DNA of 64,000 nucleotides, taken from NCBI GenBank assembly GCA_003667245.1, contig RCNN01000100.1:1-64000 (forward strand), read 5' to 3'. Of the stretch, positions 23,801 to 34,652 are shown in pieces (the stretch's first letter is position 1; each line of letters starts with the position of its first letter). This DNA comes from Heterostelium multicystogenum (taxonomy: Eukaryota > Evosea > Eumycetozoa > Acytosteliales > Acytosteliaceae). Below the pieces are notes generated by a model. It was not told the origin of the DNA, ran no database searches, and was given only the letters and a program-made list of their open reading frames with translations. The position numbers were made by a program, and so were the translations under genes.

Positions 23801-25280
23801 GGTGGGCTATTAGTTTCTGTCTATGGATTGAAGGATAACTATGTCAATTTCAATGGATATTCATCTGCTCAACTTGGTATGGCTGGCTTCCCTTCATTCA
23901 TCGAAACTATATTCTCAATGGGTCCACTCTTGGACAGCTCCTCAAGTATTACAGTTGATGGTGGGGATGTAACAGTTAGTGGATCCCAGTTTGGTACTTT
24001 ACAATCACAGCTTTTAGGATATGTTGATTGTCAAGAGGGTACAACTCCTCAACCAAAGCCAATTAAACTTCTCAACGATACTTTATTGGTTATTACAGTT
24101 GATAAATTTAAAGTATCATCCTGCCAGCTTGCCATTTCAGTATATGGATATTTGTCAAATTGGATTACTATTAGACCAACTGGATTCGTTCCACCTCCAC
24201 CACCTTGTCCATCGGATTCAAAGTGTAGTTTACATGGTCGTTGTACAGAGTTTGGTTGTGTATGCGACAATGGATGGACTGGTGCTGACTGTTCCATGAA
24301 ACCAACTTTAGATATACCCAAGCCGCAATATAATATGTCATCTCCAACAATGACAATAGACACTCCATCAAACAGCAATGTCAATAGTACTATAACAAAT
24401 ATATTGGGTATAGCCTTAGTTGAAGAGATGAATCCAGATGGATCTATTTTCAAATCCTACCAACTAAAAGAATGGAGATTTTTCAATAATACAGGAGCTA
24501 ATGCCAATTATACAAGTGTGATCTATTCCACCATATTAAATGCTACTCAGACAACAGTAAATGTAACAGTAGAATGGTATCCCTCAGCTATTACAAAAGA
24601 GTTTGCAAATCAAACCATGTATTTATCAGACAATACTTTGAAGTATACAGTTAGTATTTCACCTTACCCATTCAATAACCGGCTCAATTCTTTGAGAGTT
24701 GTATTTTCCAATGGAATTATATCACAAGAGACCAAAGAGGAATGTGTGGCACTTAATCAGCAATATGGAATGATCAACACTGATACAAAAGAAATCAGTT
24801 GGCTCCAACTTACAATCAACAATAATGTTTTATACTCCAGGTTCCAGAAAAAATGGTATAGTCGATGGTAGAGTTATCAGTCTGAGTAATACAATTTTAG
24901 ATGACACAACAAATAACAATGGTCAAATTTTGATGAAGGTAGCAACTTCATTACCATATTTTATTGACAATGTAACCATTGATCCCGACTTCCAAGTATG
25001 TATACTTGATTATGATGATGAAAAATCATTAAATTTATATTATAATTACTAAATTATTTCTTCCTAAAGGTATTGATTGGTGAAGACATTGGCAAAGGTG
25101 ATTGTAAAACATAATGGAAATTCCAATGGTATATCTAGAGGTGTAATTATAGGTGTTGTAATAGGTTGTGTTTCAGCTGCTATTTTGCTAACAGTAGGTC
25201 TGGTATATTTTATTAAATATAAATGGCTTATCAAATATAAAGTCGAAAAGAGTATAAAAATGAGTCAAACCAATAAATAA
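20807..25280 (+). CDS. ComC-like cell-surface receptor (EGF module, supersandwich domain, one TM)
   Basis: Multi-exon gene. A signal peptide (LWTWSLSLLLLFIINS) is followed by a Gly run and a large extracellular region rich in N-glycosylation sites. A TIG-like segment follows (SITVDGGDVTVSGSQFGTLQ), then an EGF module at about 24208-24297 (CSLHGRCTEFGCVC, DNGWTGADCS), a ComC-type supersandwich region (about 24300-25030), one transmembrane helix (GVIIGVVIGCVSAAILLTVG) and a short basic tail. Introns include those starting at about 21257, 21655, 22000 and 22800, and one at about 24997-25070. Frame changes are needed near 21519, 21772, 22995, in an A6 run at about 24845, and at about 25110. In Dictyostelium, ComC-family proteins act in cell-cell signalling during development. 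Ligand unknown. Confidence 0.65.
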
Positions 25281-25382
25281 ATAAGCTTTGTAATACTTAT
25301 ATTTCAAATTAATGTGTGCCAAATACAGGTAGTATTTGGAGTTGGAACAAACAAGGCAAACATCTCAATTCCTTGACTTGAA

Positions 25383-25454
25383 CTTTTTAATTTATAGTAA
25401 ATAACAATTATCTAATACTATGCAGATAATGTTTATTTACTATAAATTAAAAAG
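25383..25454. repeat. Near-perfect 31-bp inverted repeat (hairpin)
   Basis: The arms 25383-25413 and 25424-25454 pair at 29 of 31 positions around a 10-base loop. It sits about 100 bp after the ComC-like gene stop. Function unknown; it may be a 3' processing or termination structure, a small-RNA precursor, or a tiny mobile element. Confidence 0.8.
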
Positions 25455-26400
25455 ATTTATGTCAAAAAGATTTGCATTGTAGATCATTGTTCCTTCCAGG
25501 ACCATAAGAGCGGACAAAGATTGGTAAATGGGTGCTTGCCCTTTTGTTCTTGATAACTTCTGGCACAGCAACCCATCGAGCTTGAGAGATGTAAGCTGCA
25601 TCAGGTAGGCTGGAAATAATATCAATTTGTTCTCTTTTCCATAAAGATAATACACAGTAAAAAGAAATACATACTATACCACATTGATGGGATAAAACAT
25701 CATCAAACAGTCATCACATCTGTACGAGATAGATGAAGATCCTTCTTAACACTTATCAAAGTTAACAGTGTCGAGATGTCCAATCATGGAAGATTTCAGC
25801 TTAATCCTGTGTCTTTCAACTCATAGTCAAGTTCGCTTGGTTTTTGAGTCCAATTTATTGAGAATGACCGATATTTCCTTATGATTGTCCAGTACAGAGA
25901 ATTGAGGATACCTTTTGCTCTTTACATGTCAATTTGCCGAGATTGACCAACGACTGTGATCTTCTGTTGTCTTTTAGATGTTGATGAAGGTTAGAAATTG
26001 ATCTGGAATGGATTGATGCTCCATTTACTTTTTAGATTATGTTAGAGAATATAAAAAAAGATATGATCTATGCATCAAAACAGATATTAAAGAATGCTCA
26101 GTCCCTGAGATATTAATGTTTATTTAATAAGATGGGCTGGACATCATGTTGATTTACAACTGAGATTTTGAGGAAAATTAAAATAATAATATCTACCAAA
26201 GATGAGAATGTGACAAGTTTCATCACCCTAGTATTAAGTCACATCAATGTGTCTGCTGATTTTCTTTTGATCAATTAGGTTAAGATCTCCGCGGACAATG
26301 AGAATCGAATGGTCTCCCTCCTAAATATATATATAAGTGATACAAAGGAAGAATTGTAACCAAGGTCTTCTAAAAGATACGGGATCAGAAGTTGATAACA
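25440..26400 (-). pseudogene. Decayed coding fragments, unidentified
   Basis: Read on the minus strand, short coding-like stretches appear in changing frames: REQIDIISSLPDAAYISQAR with PIFVRSYGPGRNNDLQCKSF (25.45-25.65 kb), YRCDDCLMMFYPINVV (about 25.70 kb), and HSILIVRGDLNLIDQKK (about 26.28 kb). The last has the look of the GDxN motif of LINE-type endonucleases, but the match is only a few residues. The region starts just 3' of tRNA-Arg, where dictyostelid retroelements often insert. I do not recognise the gene. Confidence 0.3.
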
Positions 26401-26432
26401 TCCTTTTTGCACTACATGGGAGAAAACGATTA

Positions 26433-26450
26433 CCGCATGCGGTATTTTAA
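26433..26450. promoter_or_regulatory. 18-bp element with palindrome CCGCATGCGG, 3' of tRNA-Arg
   Basis: The plus strand reads CCGCATGCGGTATTTTAA; the first ten bases are a perfect palindrome. An identical 18-mer lies at 60937-60954, also just 3' of a minus-strand tRNA gene. Function unknown. Confidence 0.7.
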
Positions 26451-26457
26451 AAAGATT

Positions 26458-26530
26458 CGATCAATGTGGGGCTCGAACCCACGACCTGCAGCTTAGAAGG
26501 CTGCCGCTCTTCCAACTGAGCTAATCGACC
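26458..26530 (-). tRNA. tRNA-Arg (anticodon TCT)
   Basis: The 73-nt cloverleaf on the minus strand has acceptor GGTCGAT/ATTGATC (two G-U pairs), a D-arm GCTC/GAGC, an anticodon stem GCAGC/GCTGC around CTTCTAA (anticodon TCT), and a T-arm GTGGG-TTCGAGC-CCCAC. The discriminator is G. No intron. A five-T run about 5 nt beyond the 3' end (plus-strand A-run near 26449-26453) serves as pol III terminator. Confidence 0.95.
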
Positions 26531-26749
26531 ATTTTAGTTTTCATAAAAAAAAAAAACAATAATTATTTATTAAAAAAATTCACCCAATGAAAGAGGTAAA
26601 GCCATAATGTTAAGAGAAATAAGGAGACTCATGCATAAGATGTAAGAAGGGAGTCTTGAAAGATATATATACCTTATTGTCTCAACAGTAACAACTAGTA
26701 ACACATAATTTGTGGGGTGTATAAACTCAATAAATGTCGAAAGTAAAAT

Positions 26750-27100
26750 AATAAGATCACTCTTGGTCTTGTGGAGTTTGAAAATAATAATCGAGGTAAT
26801 TCTTCAAATTATTGACATTGGATCTCTGACGGTGTTTGTTGGTGAATTTAGAGCAAAAGGATTGGAAGACCCATATCAATACTCATAAGAATGAAATAAT
26901 CGAAATAATCAAAGTTGTAGGTATATTCATCTGTTCCACAACCAACTGCAAGTGAGGCAACCTAGTTTGCATTTAATGATCTTAGGTATTGGAAAGCAGA
27001 TTTGGTCCAAACATTTTTGTAGTTATTAGCGGTAAATTCACCTTCAATAAGTACAAAATAAGAAAGATGGAACTGTATTGTGAGAAAAAGAATAAAATGA
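26750..27100 (-). pseudogene. Possible decayed gene fragment, unidentified
   Basis: The minus strand contains coding-like stretches in more than one frame: FVLIEGEFTANNYKNVWTKS, then FQYLRSLNA, VGCGTDEYTYNFDYFDYF and, closer to 26780, LKNYLDYYFQTPQDQE before a stop. Stops and frame changes separate them. No family recognised. It lies about 250 bp beyond the 5' end of tRNA-Arg. Confidence 0.3.
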
Positions 27101-27431
27101 AACACTAATCTTTATATAGTCACCCATCTAATTGGGGTTCAGTTCTAATAAATTTAACTGAGGAAGAAAATTAAAAAAAATTAATTTATTGATTAGATAA
27201 CTTTTCATTCCATCTTGAGGGATTCAGATATATTATAATTATTATAATTGTTACAAACATATTTAACCACTTTCTTTTGAACAAAAAAAATATATTCCAA
27301 CAACTTTCCAGCTTTTGAATTTCATGAAGATTTTTAGATGGATTATTTTCAAATAAAAAAATATTGATAATTTCCAATAAAGCAAAACATGATTGATTTA
27401 CAACTTATTTGTTGATTACACCATAGAGATA

Positions 27432-30162
27432 ATGAATAGACTATTATCATTTGAATCTTTAGTCAAAAGATCATTTAGAAACATTGAAGTAACATGTTTC
27501 AAATCTAGAATTGTGCAATATAAGACTAATAATAATAATATATATAAATCAAAGACATTATTATTTATTGATCAACAATCGCTACACAAAAGCAATCATA
27601 TTCTTAGAAACTATGGAGTTTTTAATAATTTATTAAGCGTTTTTGGATTCAATAAATTACCTATCGACAATATCTATGTCACTCGCAAGGATGAAGAATA
27701 TCAGGATGATCTCAAGTCTGTTGCAAATACAGTCAGCAGTGCTGGAAAACAGAGTGATGCTCTTTTGCGAATTGTTGATAGCGCTTTGTCAAAGTACCCC
27801 AATGATTTCAAGCTACTTTTGGTAAGAATTGAAGCTTGCTTTGTCCTTGAGAAATACGGGGAGATGGTCAGCACCATACGCTTGGCTATTGACTCCATTC
27901 TGGCTACCGAAAATAGCTTCAAGATGACTGATGAGTTTAGAAATGCTTTTCAAAAGTTGACTTTGTTAGTAGCTCCACTGATTTCAAATCCCAAGATCAA
28001 CTATTCAATCGCTAAATACTATGAAGATATCCTCACTTCAGGAGCATACTTACCTGTGGATATCTTGAGAGAAGCTTACATTAGAATCGACACTTCACCA
28101 GAAGGAAATCTAAAAATAGTATGTTCAGCTCTAAAGAGAATAGCTAAAGACTTTCCTAATGATTTGTTGGCAATCGATATGCTATATCTTGGTATAATGG
28201 AACACAACAGAAACGATATGCTGAAAGCTAAGCACTATTTCGATATTGGGCTAGGAGAAATTGAAAGTCAAGAGAATAGAAATGAGGTGTTGGCCAAAGT
28301 TGGAACAATAGTTAGGGACTCTCTTATCTTCAGGGATAATGCTATCAAGAAATTGAATCTTGGAGCCCAACTGGAGGCCGAAAATATTCAAAAATTGGTA
28401 GACTGGTGTCCAGATTTTCAACCATTCATATCCAACTTGCGTCTTGGCCAAATTTATTCGGGCCTATCAAAGGATCAGGAAGCCTTGAAGTATGGTAAAA
28501 TAGCATTAACTCACATTACTGTAAGTCACATTCAATGATTTTCCAAAACCCTATGCTTATTATAACTTATATCATAGGACGAATGGAAAGTCAATCAGTT
28601 TCAAGTTTATTCACTAGTTTTGTATAGCATGATTAATTTGTGCCTCGAAAGATCAGAGTGTGAAGAATTTATACAAAATACACTTCAAATGATTGAATCA
28701 ATGTCTAAAAGTAAAGTTACTTTGCCAAAAGAAATGATTAGTTTCATCGGATTGGCAGCAGGATATTATGCTTTCACATTTCATTTTAATTGGAAAGATT
28801 GGAATCGATTCTTAAACTCACTATCACCATCGGAAAAAGATCAAATACATACACTTTCAATTTCAGATACAGCTTCAAACCAAGAAATTTTTGACCAAGT
28901 AAGACAATGGACATTAATGCTTAACAGGTATACTACATCTTCCAATGATGCCAAAGATTCTAAGTTTTTCAATCACCTAAATGATATCTTTGTCCCCCTT
29001 ATCAAGATGTATGAAAACATAAATCGCTTCAACCTCAATTTATCAGATGAATATGGTATTCGAGCAATTGTAGAATTACTTTACAAAAACAATGCTGTAC
29101 CTTTATTATTTTGGAGTCCACTCCAACCTTTCCACAACTATCCATGGAGATTGGAACAATTTCCAACGACATCATCTGAAATGATAGAGCATCTTTTGTA
29201 CAGTTCTTTCAGCGACCCCAATACCTTTGTAACATCCTATTACAGTACTCAATCTTTAAGACAACAAGGACGTTCTTTTTATTATGCATTGATTCCATAT
29301 GTATATCCTCAAGCTCTTGCAAATGAGAATTCAGATGTATTATCACACTTGGAAAAAAGGTGAGGAATTGAATAAATTCGAATCAACAGAGGAAAGACTA
29401 TTGTTCGAGACATTGTCTGCAGTTCTACAAGTCAAAAACAAACAATGTGAAAAAGGTATTTCCAATTTGAAATCAATTGTTTCCAAAGATAAATCATACC
29501 ATTTGGCTCAGATATTTCTGGGTACATCTCTATCATACCTTGGAAGATTCGAAGAGGCTATCCAAGTTCTTACAAAAGTTATTAGAGACGAATCAATTCT
29601 TGATAAAAGAGTCAAAGCAACAACATCATTGGAACTTTCTGTAATTGTGGCGATCGACAATCCAAAACACTCAGTGGAAATATTGGAAAAACTAAAGCAA
29701 AATCAATGGATTGAGGATCCAATCTCAGCCTTGGCCTACCATTACAGACTCCAGTTATTAAACTGCCATGGAAAAGTTATTATCCAGGAATTGAATGACT
29801 TGATTGACGGACTACCAACAAAAGAAAGACTATCCCTATTACATATGTTACGAGGTCACATTAATATGTCAATTAGCCAATTCAATCAATCTCTAAGTGA
29901 TTTCCGCAAGGTTGACAAAAATATTGAGGTTAGCAAATTAGCCAGTGGACTGCTGTGTTTGGAGGATTGTAAAATACTTTACGATAAAATTGTACTTTCA
30001 AAGATAAAAATTGAACCAACTAACTACAACACAGATGATGTGATGAGCTCAGTTTGCATTATAATGTCAAACATTTTAGACGACCCCAAAAAGAAAGAAC
30101 ACTATACCACACTATCCAGACAATTTAAAGAGAACAAGTTACAGGTACCTCCAATTAAATAA
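27432..30162 (+). CDS. TPR-like repeat protein, possibly mitochondrial
   Basis: Two exons with an intron at 28521-28577; about 890 residues after one frame repair in an A6 run near 29353-29358 (HLEK to KGEELNKF). The N-terminus (MNRLLSFESLVKRSFRN) is basic, Ser/Leu-rich and free of acid for its first eight residues, as in mitochondrial presequences. Helical pairs resembling tetratricopeptide repeats occur at about residues 100-400 (ALLRIVDSALSKYPNDFKLL, LLAIDMLYLGIMEH, GLSKDQEALKYGKIAL) and 640-750 (LAQIFLGTSLSYLGRFEEAI). No catalytic motif. It could be a scaffold or organelle RNA/protein factor; function is not known. The ATG at 27432 is the first in frame. Confidence 0.7.
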
Positions 30163-30261
30163 ATTTGTTGAAAAAACAACTATTTCATCTGACCAGAAAT
30201 CACTTTTTTATTTAGGTATTGATTACACTAATTTAATTGAATTATAACTGTGGTTTTGTAT

Positions 30262-31065
30262 TTAGTTAGACTTTGGCATATTTGGAAATATTGGTTTCTG
30301 AAGTTTCTCATTCTCTTGTCCTAAAGGGGTGATAAAGGTGGAGATGAATCTGGTGATAAGGAACTTGGATGGTCCTACATTTCCAATGGACTGAGTCATA
30401 CAAACAGGTACCACTGTTCGAACAACTTGTGGGGTACCAATAGGAATGGTAGGTTTGTTCTTGGCATATTTTTGACCTTTAACCACTGTTGATTTGGAAA
30501 CTCTTTTAGTTTGGTTCTTCAAATCTTCTCTATTGATTGGAACTTTCATTTTATATGTATTGTTTTCCAATGATTTAATTTCCTCAATAACTTTCTTAAT
30601 ATAAACCAGATTTAGGTAAAAATCCTTTCTCTTATAAAAAGGAACTGTTTCTGGGGTAGCAGGTTTCGAATTTTGAGGAGTGTTGGCTGAGTTACCAGCT
30701 TGCGCATCAACACTTGGAATAGGATCAGATCTATCAGGAATAGAATAAACCAATGATATATCTTTGGTTTTGATAATTTCTGGAATAACTTTTGGGAATT
30801 CTTCAAAAGATTTACAGGTCACAGTTAAGTCAGAACTAGTTTCCAAATCACAATCAACTTCCAGGTCACTTGAATCAATATTAGATCTAAGATCAATGTT
30901 GGACATTGGTTCAATAATGCTACTTATTGAAGGTATCTCAGGAACAGTAGGGGCGGGGGCAAGTTCTGTAACCAATCTTCTAAGATTTCTTTGTATGTCC
31001 CTTTCTCTTTGTTGAGCAACAATATCGGACTTTTTAATTAATGATAACTTTCTAATTAATGTCAT
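30262..31065 (-). CDS. Hypothetical protein, 267 residues
   Basis: A single intact exon. The start MTLIRKLSLIKKSDIVAQQR is basic and amphipathic. The middle (about residues 40-135) is acidic and Ser/Pro-rich, probably disordered. The C-terminal 130 residues are Lys/Val/Thr-rich, with KRKDFYLNLVYIKKVIEEIK and PIGTPQVVRTVVPVCMTQS. No known domain or membrane segment is seen. It converges with the TPR-like gene, 100 bp away. The basic start could target mitochondria; that is a guess. Confidence 0.6.
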   Translation of the reverse strand: MTLIRKLSLIKKSDIVAQQRERDIQRNLRRLVTELAPAPTVPEIPSISSIIEPMSNIDLRSNIDSSDLEVDCDLETSSDLTVTCKSFEEFPKVIPEIIKTKDISLVYSIPDRSDPIPSVDAQAGNSANTPQNSKPATPETVPFYKRKDFYLNLVYIKKVIEEIKSLENNTYKMKVPINREDLKNQTKRVSKSTVVKGQKYAKNKPTIPIGTPQVVRTVVPVCMTQSIGNVGPSKFLITRFISTFITPLGQENEKLQKPIFPNMPKSN

Positions 31066-31844
31066 TTTTCATATAATATTATTTCTAATATTTAACCAAT
31101 TCAATAAGTATTATTTTTAAAATGTTATTTATATTTATGTATGTTTATTTTAACTTACAATTGTTAGTTGGATTATTGTTATATATGTTTTTGAATTTTG
31201 AATTTAAACTATGAGTATTTATAGGTTATTATTTCCTTATCTTATGATATTATATTATATTTTTGTTGGTCAATCATGATTGAAAACTCCCCAACTAAAC
31301 ATGTCTACATATTTAGTTTTTACTTATTTTAGCGAAATGTCAATCAAAAAGACAAAGAAAACTCATTTTGTCACTTTGTCATTCAAAAAACATCAGTGTT
31401 TAGTTTTTATTTTGATAATTGTCAACAGGAAATTTATAAAAAATCATTAGCTTTATCAATTTGAAATTAATGGCAACATTGTCAATGTGGTACGAAATTG
31501 ACTCGTTGTTTGTAAGGATACCAAACCCCAAGAAACCAATTGTTATTTGTCAAAGAAAATTAAATGAATTGAGGAGATAGATTGACAAGCTATATTTTTA
31601 TACCACCTAAACCTACGACCCTTCAGGAACCACAAAGTTTTCCTGGTTGCATAGATTCTAAACAAGATTAATATCCAGGTCAATACGAACTCTACTTTGA
31701 TATCTCTAAATTTAAACTATTTGATTTAAATAAGTGATAGTTCTCAGCAATCATTCCTATATAAATGGTTTTGATGTCTGTTTTGTTTTCATTTGAACAA
31801 TCTCAATTTTCTATCAACTTCATTGAAGTAGTTGATTCCTTCAT
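31066..31844. other. Intergenic, AT-rich
   Basis: A 779-bp spacer lying upstream of the orphan gene and downstream of mcm4, both on the minus strand. No supported gene. Confidence 0.5.
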
Positions 31845-34652
31845 TTATCTACTGTTTAATGCTAAATATGTCGTTTGTTCTAATCCTGGATTGGATTTGA
31901 TTTCTTCGGTTTGGCAAAGCTGCCTCAATGCATCGATTAGATCATCTTGTTTTAGGTTTTCAAATGGTCTTAGAAACTTTTTGTTTTCTGTTATAGTGTA
32001 TTGTATGACTTGAGAGTATATTTGCTCAACACTCCATTCTGTTGTTCTTCTTTCAATGACTTCAATGACTACCTTTTTGAGCTCTTCCATATGCGTACGA
32101 TCCGAAGCAGATCGACCAGTATTAACAATATCCATATCAATGCGACCGTCTTTATCTGTAGCAGCGGTTTTAAGTGCCGACTTTACAAGCCTAATGGCTT
32201 CTATAACATCAACAGGCTCCACAATAGGTGAAAATCTAATCTTGGCATGAGCTTCACTAGTACGAATCAGGGATTCTAGTTGTCTTGGTGTGGCAGAGAT
32301 TGTCTGTCCACCACTGACCCCTCTCATCTCAAGATAACCCTTGACCAAGAGTTCTGCAGCCTCATCTTGTATCACTGGATTTACATTCTTGGATGCATAG
32401 CTGATATAGTCTGTCATTAGGTCTCTTGGTATAGTCCATAGTGGCGCTGGATTTTCGTTCCAGTAGAGTGATACGATGTGTCGAGACAGCATACGATCAC
32501 GTGCTTCGCTAGCCTTATCAAGGATCAAATAGATCAAATCGAAACGCGACAAAAGAGTTGGTGGTAACTGGAGGTTTTCTACAACAGACAAGTTTGGATT
32601 GTATCTGGACTCTTTAGGATTGGCGGAGGCCAGAATACTGGTTCTTGCGTTGAGCGAACAGATAATTCCGGCCTTGGCAACAGAGACAGTTTGCTGCTCC
32701 ATAACTTCATGGAGAATGGAACGAGTGTGATCAGACATCTTATCAAACTCATCAATGCAACAAATTCCTTGATCTGACAGCACAAGCGCACCTGACTCAA
32801 GCACTGTCTCTCTTGTATCTGGATCCTTGGTGATGTAGGCGGTAAGACCGACTGCAGAGCTACCCTTTCCACTTGTATATATTCCACGAGGTGCGATCTT
32901 GTGGACAAACGACAGCATCTGTGACTTACTTGTACCTGGATCTCCACACATTAGGATATTAATATCACCACGGATCTTACTTCCTCCCAGTCCTTTCTTG
33001 TTGCTTCCACCAAATAGCTGACACAATATACCTCGCTTTAAATCATCCATCTCCCAGATGCTAGGGGCAAGTGATCTTGTCAACAACTCATAGATATCCT
33101 TGCGCTTAGAAAGAGTCAAAATCTCTTTTTCTCTTTCTGCGCTGACTTTAAACGCGTCGATGTCAGACTCTGAATTGAAATGACTCAACACTGATGCACC
33201 ATCATCGTTGGCTCTTCCTTTATCTGTTTTCTTTATATATAATACATCGATATCTAGAGTTGTCATGTGGAAACATCAGTTAATAGTTGAGCATTGAAAA
33301 AGAAAATTATTTAACATAGCATAACATACAGGTCTTATAAATAGATCGTAATGACTTGGTGGTTCCACTCGCTCTCGATGCATTGGCTTTGAATACACCT
33401 GTGATTTCAACACGATCACCTGGTTTACCAATGTCAATGAGATCCTTGTATACGAACAATGAGACTGTATGTGGAGTCTCACCCTCTGGGATAGCATCTG
33501 GGGTTTCTTGCAGCTTGATGAACTGTTTATCAACGAATGTACAATAGTTATGGACGAGCTTCATGGAGGATACGATCTTACAATCTTGGTTGGGGCATCT
33601 TGTTGGCTCGATGATCTTTTGTTTGATCGCCTCGGTGACCACCGAGTGGTGGCAGACCGAGCACTCAAAGTATCCGCTCTTTAACTCTGGAATCAAAGGA
33701 CTAGTTCTAATAATTAAACCTCTAATTGAAATGATCTGATCGATATCTACGTTATAAGTGGAGTGGTTAGTCGCCATCGAGAAGATCATATTGACACGAG
33801 TCAGAACCTACCCGATGGATTGAGCTGTCTCATGGGCTTGGTTATTTTAAGATTGAAAGGATGGAGTTCGATTGGATCGACGATGGCACCGGTTTTTTCA
33901 TCGAGGGTATCTGGGTAGATTGTTGTGAAAATGTTGTTTATCTCCTGCTCGGTGAGCTGAATCATCTCATTGGGATATCTGACCCAGATGTGATAGAGCG
34001 ACTGGTCAAACTGATACACATAGGTCATGTTGATATTGAGATGCCTGCTCTTACTTTCATAGAGCATCTCCAACATATTCATATACAACAACAGCTCCTC
34101 ATCCTCTTCCATTTTGTCTTCATCTTCTTCCTTCTCTTCTTCATCCTCGTCGGTGATAGTTGGTTTATATTTCTTGATTTTAAATGATTGAATGAATACT
34201 CTAAACTTTAGCTGTACATCTGCAACCTTGATGTTTGTGCCCCAGATGTAGATACCATCGTTCGGCACGATAGTTTTCGACATGACTGAGCCATCGAGAT
34301 TGCCAAACAAATCCATAGGTTTGTTGTTGTCGTCATTGTTATCATTATTACTGTTATTATAGTAGCTAGCAAAGTCCTCGTCTAGCTCATCTTCGTCCTC
34401 TCTATCGTGCAAATCCCTATCTTTCGGGCCACCATTTCTATTTCTGGATCTCTTTTGCTTACTATCTCTATCTTTGGAAGCATTATCATCATCTTTAGCT
34501 CTTGTACTTAGAAAATTGATTTTCGAAGCTATATTTTGTTTTTTTACATTTACAGCTGTAATTCTACTACTACTACTGCTATTACTATTACTATCTTGGA
34601 TGTTGTTGTTATTGCTATTATCTTCTTCTTCAAAATCCTCGAATGGGTCCAT
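31845..34652 (-). CDS. mcm4: DNA replication licensing factor MCM4
   Basis: Exons at 33812-34652, 33330-33746 and 31845-33253 join without frameshift (introns 33747-33811 and 33254-33329) into about 888 residues. The first join restores LNPSDIDQIISIRG and the second SIYKTYIDVLYIKK, both typical of MCM4. A Ser/Asn/Asp-rich N-terminal tail of about 120 residues precedes the OB region with its zinc finger (CSVC...CPNQDC). The AAA+ core has Walker A GDPGTSKSQ, Walker B CCIDEFDKM and the arginine finger SRFDLIY. SLAPSIWEMDDLKRGILCQL and the overall length point to MCM4 rather than other MCMs. It is a subunit of the MCM2-7 helicase that unwinds DNA at replication forks. Confidence 0.93.

Noticed and set aside
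27186..27377. 63-codon minus-strand ORF upstream of the TPR-like gene
   Set aside because: AT-rich with an Ile run, no homology recognised, and it overlaps the expected promoter.
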